DNA of 64,000 nt from Lentihominibacter butyricus (lineage in GTDB: Bacteria; Bacillota; Clostridia; Peptostreptococcales; Anaerovoracaceae), in contig NZ_JAOQJP010000001.1 of assembly GCF_025567305.1 (NCBI RefSeq), forward strand, positions 124,001 to 188,000. Reading direction: 5' to 3'. Shown piece after piece: positions 42,330-49,637 of this stretch (the first letter of the stretch is position 1; each line of letters begins with the position of its first letter). Position numbers and translations under genes: made by a program. The notes below the pieces were generated by a model. The model did no database searches and had not been told where the DNA came from. It saw only the letters and a program-made list of their open reading frames with translations.

Positions 42330-42823
42330 TGAGATACAGATTCTGTTCCAGCTGCACCGAAGAGATGGATAGACAGCTCCGTGAGGATGAGTCTGCACCC
42401 GAGGAAATGCAGGGATACAACTGCATCATGATCTACAGCCCGGATAAGAGCAGGCTGCTGTTTTGCAAAAGACTCAAGGACCCGTACGAAGGGAAGTTCA
42501 ACCTGGTAGGCGGCAAGATCGAGCCGGGCGAGGACCATTTCGACGCGGCGTACAGAGAGCTTTTCGAGGAGACCGGCATCAGCCGCAGCGACGTCACGCT
42601 TTCGCACATGATGGACTTCACGTACTACAACCAGCACTGCATCGTCGAGGTGTATGCGGGCGTGCTCACAGCTGACGTGGAGCTTGTGAGCGAGAAGCAT
42701 CCGCTCTGCTGGATAGACGCGGGCGAGGATTTCTTCGACCTCGAGAGATTCGCAGGTGAGGGAAACATCGGTCACATGGTCGAGCAGGTCAGAGACTACG
42801 GCATGGGAGTGCCTGAAAAATAG
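42329..42823 (+). CDS. Nudix hydrolase
   Basis: 164 residues. The Nudix box GGKIEPGEDHFDAAYRELF with the following EETGI fits the pattern G-x5-E-x7-REL-x-EE-x-G. Members cleave nucleoside diphosphates linked to another moiety (for example 8-oxo-dGTP, ADP-ribose, coenzymes). A short N-terminal segment with CSSC could bind a metal. The start codon overlaps the stop of the mini protein by one base. The substrate is not predictable. It is the last gene of the metal-GTPase cluster. Confidence 0.88.
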   Translation: MRYRFCSSCTEEMDRQLREDESAPEEMQGYNCIMIYSPDKSRLLFCKRLKDPYEGKFNLVGGKIEPGEDHFDAAYRELFEETGISRSDVTLSHMMDFTYYNQHCIVEVYAGVLTADVELVSEKHPLCWIDAGEDFFDLERFAGEGNIGHMVEQVRDYGMGVPEK

Positions 42824-43093
42824 CGGAAAAACGCCGGGAATGCCGCAGGCACAGTACGTCATACGTCGTCAGTATAGCAGTGCGTTCGGCGCAGAATAAA
42901 GAGAATATGAAAACGGTCAGATGGAACTTATCGTGTCACGGTTTGGAGTCTGGGCCGTTTTTTGCATTCTGCAGCTGCGTGCAGAAGGGGGACGGCGGGC
43001 GGAGTTTATGCACGGGATCATGCAAAGGCGCAGCTGTGGGCAGCACACAGGGCTTATGCGGCGCAGGACGGATGTCAAATGTAAAAATATGGG

Positions 43094-43150
43094 ATGTTAA
43101 ATAAATTTAACATTAAAATCATGGAATACTTTACATAAACCACTTATAAT
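43094..43150 (+). promoter_or_regulatory. Palindrome and promoter upstream of ppx
   Basis: ATGTTAAAT/ATTTAACAT is a perfect 9-bp inverted repeat with a 2-base spacer (43094-43113). TATAAT lies at 43145-43150 with TGGAAT 17 bases upstream. The palindrome sits just above the -35 box, an activator-like position. The rest of 42824-43200 has a weak AACGG/CCGTT hairpin with T6 (about 42912-42962) after the Nudix gene and no gene. Confidence 0.45.
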
Positions 43151-43200
43151 AAGCATGTACACATTTAGAAACAATTCCGGACACAGCAGAGGGGGTACCG

Positions 43201-44100
43201 ATGAAATATTCAGTGATAGATATAGGCTCGAACTCTGTCAGACTGACGGTCTACAGGGTAAAGGACGGAGCGTTCAGGATACTGTTCAAGGACAAAAAGA
43301 TGGCAGGACTTGCAGGTTATGTAGAGAACGGGTGCATCAGCGACGCGGGTATAGAGCGTGCCTGCGATACGCTGCTGGAGTTCAGGAACACACTGCATCT
43401 GCTGGGGATAACGGACAGGATATATGCGTTTGCAACAGCGTCACTCAGAAATATCGTGAACAGCGACGAGGCGTCAGCCAGGATAACGGCAGCGACAGGC
43501 TTCGATATAGATATAATAACGGGCGAGCAGGAAGCGATACTCGGATATACAGGTGTGATGCGAGAACTTCATGTATCGGACGGCGTGTTCACCGATATAG
43601 GCGGCGCCAGCACGGAGATCGCATTTTTCAGAGACGGGAGCGTGCTCGAGCCTCGAAGCTACCGCATGGGATCGCTGAAGCTGTACAAAGACTGCGTCAA
43701 ACACATACTGCCGGGCAAGGCGTCGAAGGAGCGCATCAGCCGGGCGATAGCAGAGGAGTTCGCAAGGAGACCGCTGGAAGCGCCGGGACCGTACACGAAG
43801 CTGATATGCACGGGAGGAACGGCGAGATCTGTGTTCAAATTCGCCAGATATCTCGGGCTGATACCGGCATCTTCGAATACGATGTCGGCAAAGGATCTTC
43901 TGAAGACAGGAGAGTTCCTGACCGGGGACAGGCGTGATGCGGCAGATGCGATACTGAAGGTGGATCCGGAAAGGATCCATACTATAATACCGGGATACAT
44001 GATCCTGCAGAGCATAGCGGATCATACAGCGGCAAAGAAGATAACCGTCAGCAGCTACGGAGTAAGGGAGGGGTATTTATGTCAAAAGATACTGGGATAA
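43201..44100 (+). CDS. ppx: Exopolyphosphatase / GppA family phosphatase
   Basis: 299 residues, the short single ASKHA-fold form without the C-terminal HD domain. The N-terminal phosphate loop is VIDIGSNSVRL and the second loop is FTDIGGASTEIAFF. It removes terminal phosphate from polyphosphate or from pppGpp, which cannot be separated by sequence alone. The direct pairing with ppk favours polyphosphate. AGAGGGGG precedes the ATG. Its 3' end overlaps ppk by 22 bases, so the two are translated as a unit. Confidence 0.9.
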   Translation: MKYSVIDIGSNSVRLTVYRVKDGAFRILFKDKKMAGLAGYVENGCISDAGIERACDTLLEFRNTLHLLGITDRIYAFATASLRNIVNSDEASARITAATGFDIDIITGEQEAILGYTGVMRELHVSDGVFTDIGGASTEIAFFRDGSVLEPRSYRMGSLKLYKDCVKHILPGKASKERISRAIAEEFARRPLEAPGPYTKLICTGGTARSVFKFARYLGLIPASSNTMSAKDLLKTGEFLTGDRRDAADAILKVDPERIHTIIPGYMILQSIADHTAAKKITVSSYGVREGYLCQKILG

Positions 44101-46217
44101 AGAAAAAATACAGCTATACGCAGAACAGAGAGCTGAGCTGGCTGAGATTCAACAGGAGAGTGCTGGAGGAGGCGGCAGATGCAAAGGTGCCGCTGCTTGA
44201 AAGGCTCAAGTTCGTATCGATATTTTCGACGAATCTGGATGAGTTCTTCATGGTGCGTGTCGGGAGCCTGTTCGATATAGCGTCGATGAACCCCGATCAC
44301 ACGGACAACAAGTCAGGTATGTCGCCCGAAGAGCAGCTTGACAGCATATACAGAGTGATACCGGGGCTAGTGGAGCGTAAACGGCGCATTTACAGGGCGG
44401 TCTGCATGGAGCTTGAAAAAGAAGGCATAAAAGATGTGCAGTACGAAGAGCTGACGCCGCTCGAAAGAGAGTATGCCGAAAAATTCTTCGATACGGAGAT
44501 GCTGCCGATACTGTCGCCGCAGATCATAGACAGCAGACACCCTAAACCGCATTTCCAGAGCAAGGGGCTTTATGTTGCCTCTCTTGTGCATGATAAGAAC
44601 GACAGAAAATCGATGGCATTCGTGCAGGTGCCGGAGCACCTTCCGCAGGTCCTGATGCTGAGCGAAGCCGGAAGATCCATAAGGATAGAGAACATACTGT
44701 TGCAGCGCGTGCCTGAGCTTTACGGCAAATTCAGGCAGGAGGAGGCGTGCGTGTTTTCCGTGACGAGAAATGCGGATGTCAGCTTCGACTCGGAAAAATT
44801 CGAGGACAGCGAGACCGACTTCAGAAACTACGTGGAGAAAAGGCTCCGAAAGCGTGCGACCCTTGCGATCGTGCGCCTGGAGATAGACCGCGATGTCTCC
44901 GACGGATTCAGAAAAGAGCTGATGAAGATGACGGGTGTGCAGAAGCATCAGGTGTATATAGACAGGACGCCGCTCAACATGAAATACGTGTTCGAGATGA
45001 TAGGCGGGCTGCCGGACGGACTGAAGGGAAAGCTGCTGTACAGACCTTACGAGCCGAGATGGCCGGAGGATCTCAGCCGCGATGTCCCGATGATGGAGCA
45101 GATCAGGCAGAAGGACAGGATGCTGTTCTTCCCGTTCGATTCGGTGGAGCCGTTCATCAGGCTGCTCAATGAAGCGGCCGACGATGAAGACGTGCTTTCG
45201 GTGAAAATAACTATATACAGGCTCGCATCATCATCGAAGATCGTGCGCGCACTGTGCCGCGCAGCAGAAAACGGCAAGGAAGTGATCGTGCTGATGGAGC
45301 TTCGCGCGAGGTTCGACGAGGAAAACAACATAGGCTGGTCGAAGATGCTGGAGGAGGCGGGATGCAAGGTGATATACGGCCTTGAGAATTTCAAATGTCA
45401 CAGCAAGATCTGCCTTATAACCTCTCACAAAAAAGGAAAATACGGCTATATCACACAGTTCGGCACGGGCAATTACAACGAGAAGACGAACGCGATGTAC
45501 ACCGATCTGAGCATCATGACGGCAAACGAGGACATCGGACGCGACGGGACTGCGTTTTTCCGCAATATGCTGACAGGCAATCTCGATGGACAGTACAAAG
45601 AGCTGCTGGTGGCGCCGGCAGGTATAAAACCCGCGCTTATGGAGATGATAGATGGTGAGATCAGCAAGGGCGGCGACGGATATATATGCATGAAGATCAA
45701 TTCCGTGACAGACAGGGACATCATCGACAAGCTGGCGGAAGCTTCGAGAGCAGGAGTAGACATACAGCTGATCGTACGCGGTATATGCTGCATCAGAGCC
45801 GGTATCGCGGACGAGACCGAGAATGTGACAGTCACGAGCATAGTCGGCAGATACCTGGAGCATGCCAGGATATACTGCTTCGGCAGGGGAGGATCTGCAG
45901 GGCTTTACATATCCTCTGCAGACCTGATGACTAGAAACCTCAGCAGACGTGTCGAGATCGCCGGGCCTGTCCATGACGAGGATATAAAACGGCAGCTGAT
46001 ACGCATCCTGGAGGTGCAGCTTTCTGACAAGGCCAAGGCGAGTCTGATGCAGCCGGACGGATCGTATATACGGAAGTGCGAGGGAGAAGCAGTGGCGCTG
46101 GACAGCCAGCAGGAATTCATGGATGAAACGCTCCACGATGTGCAAAATGCGCCGGTTCCGCAGAAAATACACAACGGACTTTTCGGCAGGATCGCGGCGT
46201 TTTTCAGCAAATCATAA
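44079..46217 (+). CDS. ppk: Polyphosphate kinase 1
   Basis: 712 residues, full length. The N-terminal domain opens with NRELSWLRFNRRVLEEA and then FVSIFSTNLDEFFMVRVGSL, both diagnostic. The phospho-accepting His441 lies in FKCHSKICLI, with the second conserved His in the LEHARIYCFG segment of the C-terminal PLD-like domain. It polymerises the gamma phosphate of ATP into polyphosphate, reversibly. AGGGAGGG precedes the ATG at 44079 inside the end of ppx. Co-expression of synthesis and degradation enzymes is common. Confidence 0.95.
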   Translation: MSKDTGIKKKYSYTQNRELSWLRFNRRVLEEAADAKVPLLERLKFVSIFSTNLDEFFMVRVGSLFDIASMNPDHTDNKSGMSPEEQLDSIYRVIPGLVERKRRIYRAVCMELEKEGIKDVQYEELTPLEREYAEKFFDTEMLPILSPQIIDSRHPKPHFQSKGLYVASLVHDKNDRKSMAFVQVPEHLPQVLMLSEAGRSIRIENILLQRVPELYGKFRQEEACVFSVTRNADVSFDSEKFEDSETDFRNYVEKRLRKRATLAIVRLEIDRDVSDGFRKELMKMTGVQKHQVYIDRTPLNMKYVFEMIGGLPDGLKGKLLYRPYEPRWPEDLSRDVPMMEQIRQKDRMLFFPFDSVEPFIRLLNEAADDEDVLSVKITIYRLASSSKIVRALCRAAENGKEVIVLMELRARFDEENNIGWSKMLEEAGCKVIYGLENFKCHSKICLITSHKKGKYGYITQFGTGNYNEKTNAMYTDLSIMTANEDIGRDGTAFFRNMLTGNLDGQYKELLVAPAGIKPALMEMIDGEISKGGDGYICMKINSVTDRDIIDKLAEASRAGVDIQLIVRGICCIRAGIADETENVTVTSIVGRYLEHARIYCFGRGGSAGLYISSADLMTRNLSRRVEIAGPVHDEDIKRQLIRILEVQLSDKAKASLMQPDGSYIRKCEGEAVALDSQQEFMDETLHDVQNAPVPQKIHNGLFGRIAAFFSKS

Positions 46218-46246
46218 AAAACGCAGACAAATAGCTGCAGTTTTTT
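46215..46246 (+). terminator. Terminator of ppx-ppk
   Basis: An A-rich arm with CGCAG pairs with CTGCAG followed by T6, starting at the ppk stop codon. Confidence 0.55.
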
Positions 46247-46345
46247 GCAAAAAAGCTTGCATTATATTGGTTTATGTGTATAATATACTTAAATGGTACA
46301 GATTAAAAATCGGAACTGAAACATAAATGCAGGGAGGAATGAAAG

Positions 46346-46717
46346 ATGAAATTTTATAAGTGTGAACATTGTGGAAATATAGTTACTTTCGTAGAGGACA
46401 AGGGCGTTCCTGTGATGTGCTGCGGACAGAAGATGACGGAGCTCAATGCAAACACTACTGATGCTGCACAGGAAAAGCACGTGCCGGTAGTTGAGCAGGA
46501 CGGAGATACTGTAAAGGTGACTGTAGGTTCAGTTGAACATCCTATGCTTGAAGAGCATTTTATCCAGTGGGTATGTCTTGAGACTGAAAAGGGCAGCCAG
46601 ATAAAATATCTGAAGCCGGGTGCAAAGCCTGAGGCTGTTTTCACGCTGAACGATGACAGACTCGTTGCAGTTTACGAATACTGCAACCTGCACGGCCTCT
46701 GGAAAGCAGAAGTATAG
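46346..46717 (+). CDS. dfx: Desulfoferrodoxin-type superoxide reductase
   Basis: 123 residues. The N-terminal desulforedoxin-like iron site has Cys6, Cys9, Cys25 and Cys26 (CEHC, CC). The catalytic centre II ligands are EKHVPVV, VEHPMLEEHFIQW and CNLHGLW, giving four His and one Cys. It reduces superoxide to hydrogen peroxide without making oxygen, the usual defence in strict anaerobes. Electrons normally come from rubredoxin, which is not seen here. Codon bias is strong, suggesting high expression. The next gene is a small FTR-like iron-sulfur protein. Confidence 0.96.
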   Translation: MKFYKCEHCGNIVTFVEDKGVPVMCCGQKMTELNANTTDAAQEKHVPVVEQDGDTVKVTVGSVEHPMLEEHFIQWVCLETEKGSQIKYLKPGAKPEAVFTLNDDRLVAVYEYCNLHGLWKAEV

Positions 46718-46846
46718 GCAGAGATGTATATCGGAGCTGCACCGGCGGACCCGGGGCCAGCACGGACAGCTCCGCAGATCAGAATTCAGTTTCAGGAATG
46801 CTGCTGCAGGCAGGACACAGAAGATAAGTTACCGGGGGGATACGAC

Positions 46847-47047
46847 ATGGCTGTAAGAGAGAATGAAAACAGAGAAATAGTGGACATGATCAGAGAAGGG
46901 CTCAGGCAGAGAAACGGATACTGCCCGTGCCGCGTGGAGATGATCCCGGAAAACAAGTGTGTCTGCAAGGAGTTCAGGGAACAGATCGCAGATCCGGATT
47001 TTGAAGGATACTGCCACTGCATGCTTTTCTACAAGTCAAAGGACTGA
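46847..47047 (+). CDS. Ferredoxin-thioredoxin-reductase catalytic-chain-like mini protein
   Basis: 66 residues. Three Cys pairs, CPC at 26-28, CVC at 38-40 and CHC at 56-58, reproduce the CPC/CxC/CHC pattern that in FTR holds a [4Fe-4S] cluster beside a redox disulfide. Family knowledge suggests electron transfer from ferredoxin to a thiol partner. The ATG at 46847 follows a run of six G. The 130 bases before it form a GC-rich 8-bp stem CGGAGCTG/CAGCTCCG (46732-46774). It directly follows the superoxide reductase, hinting at a redox role. Confidence 0.8.
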   Translation: MAVRENENREIVDMIREGLRQRNGYCPCRVEMIPENKCVCKEFREQIADPDFEGYCHCMLFYKSKD

Positions 47048-47174
47048 TGACGGATGCGTGAGGGACAGCCGCCGGAAATGCGAAGCACGGCTGTATGAAC
47101 AGCATGCACGCACTGCCGGACGGAGCAGTATAGCGTATGCCGTGCGCCTGTCGGATATTTCTTGACGGCAGGTA

Positions 47175-47256
47175 TTGATTTTCATACCATAGAATGGTAG
47201 TATATAACATGGATACCAAGTTTGAAATTTGCCTAATGTATTTTAGGCAAATTTTT
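47175..47256 (+). promoter_or_regulatory. Promoter with palindrome, then early terminator, before MATE gene
   Basis: TTGATT (47175-47180), 17 bases, TAGTAT (47198-47203) is a plausible promoter. The spacer holds TACCAT-AGA-ATGGTA (47185-47199), a likely operator. Only about 20 bases later a perfect 12-bp hairpin AAATTTGCCTAA/TTAGGCAAATTT (47225-47254) ends in T. It either ends the upstream FTR-like transcript or attenuates the MATE transcript. Confidence 0.5.
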
Positions 47257-47312
47257 GTGGTTACGAGAAAATAAGTATAAATCAGTAAAAAAATGAATAC
47301 GAGGAATTCAAA

Positions 47313-48713
47313 ATGGAAAGCAATGACAAAATGAACAATCTGGACAATACGAACAAGATGGGCGAAATGCCTGTCGGGAGGCTCATCTTCCACATGTCGT
47401 GGCCGGCAGTACTGTCGATGTTCATACAGGCCTTTTACAATGTAGTAGACAGTTTTTTCGTTTCGATGATAAGCGAGCAGGCGCTGGCAGCGGTAACCTA
47501 CATATTCCCGGTGCAGATGCTCATAATCTCGGTGGCTGTGGGAACAGGCGTCGGGATAAATTCGCTGATAGCAAGAAGACTGGGTGCGCAGCGCTATGAA
47601 GAGGCAGATCTGGCAGCAAGCCACGGGTACAGGATCTCGTTCTTTAACTGGATGTTCTTTGCGCTGATAGGGATATTCCTGTCGGGACCGATGATGCATA
47701 TGATGTCGGATACACCGTACATCGTTGAAAACGGCGAGAAATACATGTTCATAATAACTGTGGGTTCGCTGTTTTCCATAATACAGATCACGTCAGAGAA
47801 GATCCTGCAGTCGACAGGAAACATGAAGATACCTATGATCTGCAGCATATGCGGTGCAGTGACAAATATCATCCTGGATCCTATGTTTATCTTCGGTGTC
47901 GGACCGTTCCCTGAAATGGGAGTTACCGGTGCAGCCGTGGCTACTATCCTGGGCCAGCTGGTTTCGATGTGTCTCGGGCAGTATTTCCTTTTTGCAAAGG
48001 AGCACGCTGTGCATGTGAAGCTGCGCGGATGGAAGGTTCAGGGCAGGATACTCAGGGATATCTACGCTGTAGGAGCGCCGGCGATACTGATGCAGTCGAT
48101 CACATCCGTGATGCAGTTCGGTATGAACATCATACTGGGAAACCTTACGGAGACAGCAGTAGCTGTAATGGGCGTCTACGGAAGACTGCAGTCGTTCATA
48201 TTCATGCCGGTATTCGGACTCAACCAGGGCGTGCTGCCTGTGATGGGATTCAACTACGGTGCGAGAAACAGGAAGCGACTCATGGAAGCTTACAAGAAAG
48301 GTGTTTTCACAGCGCTCGTGATCATGGGCATAGGTCTGATACTGTTCCAGACAATACCGCATCAGCTTCTTGCGATATTCAACTCGACAGGCAACCAGGC
48401 GATGTACGACATAGGAGTGCCTGCGCTGAAGACGATCAGTCTATGCTTCCTGCCGGCAGCATTCGGCATCATGACTTCATCGATATTCCAGGCGATAGGA
48501 CACGGTTTCCTCAGTCTGTGGGGATCGCTGCTCAGACAGCTCATCGGTATACTGCCGATCGCGTGGATATTCTCATACATAGCAGGTCTCGATCTGGTAT
48601 GGTACTCGTTCCCGCTGGCAGAGCTGATAGGTGTCGTATACTTTGCGGCAGCGCTCAGATACGTGTACAGAAAGGATATAAGACGCCTGGATATAATAAA
48701 GGGTATGATGTAG
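47313..48713 (+). CDS. MATE-family multidrug exporter
   Basis: 466 residues with about twelve hydrophobic helices in two homologous six-helix halves. QAFYNVVDSFFVSMISEQAL near the N-terminus and FGLNQGVLPVMGFNYGARNR in the second half are typical of NorM/DinF-like MATE proteins. They export cationic drugs or metabolites using a Na+ or H+ gradient. A CGAGGAATT site precedes the ATG. It is monocistronic between a hairpin leader and a strong terminator, and the TACCAT/ATGGTA palindrome in the promoter suggests regulation by an unlinked factor. Confidence 0.93.
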   Translation: MESNDKMNNLDNTNKMGEMPVGRLIFHMSWPAVLSMFIQAFYNVVDSFFVSMISEQALAAVTYIFPVQMLIISVAVGTGVGINSLIARRLGAQRYEEADLAASHGYRISFFNWMFFALIGIFLSGPMMHMMSDTPYIVENGEKYMFIITVGSLFSIIQITSEKILQSTGNMKIPMICSICGAVTNIILDPMFIFGVGPFPEMGVTGAAVATILGQLVSMCLGQYFLFAKEHAVHVKLRGWKVQGRILRDIYAVGAPAILMQSITSVMQFGMNIILGNLTETAVAVMGVYGRLQSFIFMPVFGLNQGVLPVMGFNYGARNRKRLMEAYKKGVFTALVIMGIGLILFQTIPHQLLAIFNSTGNQAMYDIGVPALKTISLCFLPAAFGIMTSSIFQAIGHGFLSLWGSLLRQLIGILPIAWIFSYIAGLDLVWYSFPLAELIGVVYFAAALRYVYRKDIRRLDIIKGMM

Positions 48714-48739
48714 CGTCTATCCAGTATTTTCAAAACAAA

Positions 48740-48782
48740 AATACCAATAGCACAGAAAAATCGTGTTATTGGTATTATTTTT
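48740..48782 (+). terminator. Terminator of MATE gene
   Basis: AATACCAATAGCAC pairs with GTGTTATTGGTATT (one mismatch) around a 9-base loop, followed by ATTTTTAA. Confidence 0.8.
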
Positions 48783-48854
48783 AATGGAACTGCCTGATCT
48801 GCAGGCATTACGGTATGACAATACGGGACTTAGTGAAAGTTTGACGGTATCAGA

Positions 48855-49547
48855 TTATGGATATAGGATCTCGATCGTCTCGCCGTCTTCGATCCTGTAG
48901 TCGGAGTCCATCTCGACCAGGTCGTAGATCAGCGGATCTTCGATCAGCCGCTTCCATGCTGTGTAGGTGGCTTTGACAAAGTCATCGTTGAGCGGTATTT
49001 TATCGGTGATCAGCGGACAGGTGTAAGGGACCGGACCGTTCTGGTATATCATGCAAAGCTCGCCGTCTTCATCGATGTGAGGGGCCAGAGGGAACGTCCG
49101 GCACTGCAGAGGACGCATGGCGCGGTCGCAGTTAGGTGCATTGAGACATCGCAGGAAATACACTTTCCCGCGCCAGCTGTCGGGGAATTCGTAGTCCTCG
49201 GCGTATGCCCAGCTCCAGCCGAGCCATTCCTCGTCACCGGAAAAGAGTTTTTCCTCGCCGGGAAGAAGATAGATGCCGAGAGAGAAATCGTCATCGCCGC
49301 TGCCTTTAGAGCAGCATACGGCATCGGGTGCTTCCGGATGTCCTCCGTTTCCTGTATCACCTGTGCTGCTGGAGCTATCCGTTGCGGTGCGGGCTGCATC
49401 GTCGATATTGCTGTAATCAGCATTTTCGTATTCATATGTGCAGCAGATACTGCCGCATAACAGGCCGCAGTCTCCATTAACTGGAGAAACTTTATCCAAT
49501 AAACGGTATATGGCCTTAAATGTATTTTTTTTGATTGAACTTTTCAT
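48855..49547 (-). CDS. Cysteine-cluster protein (YkgJ-like) with low-complexity insert
   Basis: 230 residues. The N-terminal CGLLCGSICC, a later CC, then FLRCLNAPNCDRAMRPLQCR followed by TFPLAP and a YTCPLI motif resemble the YkgJ/UPF0153 family, whose Cys cluster is thought to bind iron or zinc. A Ser/Thr/Gly/Asp-rich stretch between residues about 45 and 85 separates the first Cys group from the rest and looks like an insert. No signal peptide is present. It is oriented against both neighbours. The metal and function are unknown. Confidence 0.65.
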   Translation of the reverse strand: MKSSIKKNTFKAIYRLLDKVSPVNGDCGLLCGSICCTYEYENADYSNIDDAARTATDSSSSTGDTGNGGHPEAPDAVCCSKGSGDDDFSLGIYLLPGEEKLFSGDEEWLGWSWAYAEDYEFPDSWRGKVYFLRCLNAPNCDRAMRPLQCRTFPLAPHIDEDGELCMIYQNGPVPYTCPLITDKIPLNDDFVKATYTAWKRLIEDPLIYDLVEMDSDYRIEDGETIEILYP

Positions 49548-49637
49548 AAAAATATTATATCATAAATGAATAATTGTTGAAAATTTAATTTTCTTTACAT
49601 ATATATATAGATTTTGGTAAAAAGGAAGGACCACGAT

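Noticed and set aside
42880..43104. 74-codon Cys/Gly-rich frame before ppx
   Set aside because: No ribosome site, it overlaps a hairpin and T tract, and codon use is random.
48740..48776. Third copy of the TACCAA/TTGGTA intergenic element
   Set aside because: It has a 14-bp stem, short loop and T tract, and lacks the fixed spacing and the conserved right-end block. It is an ordinary terminator.
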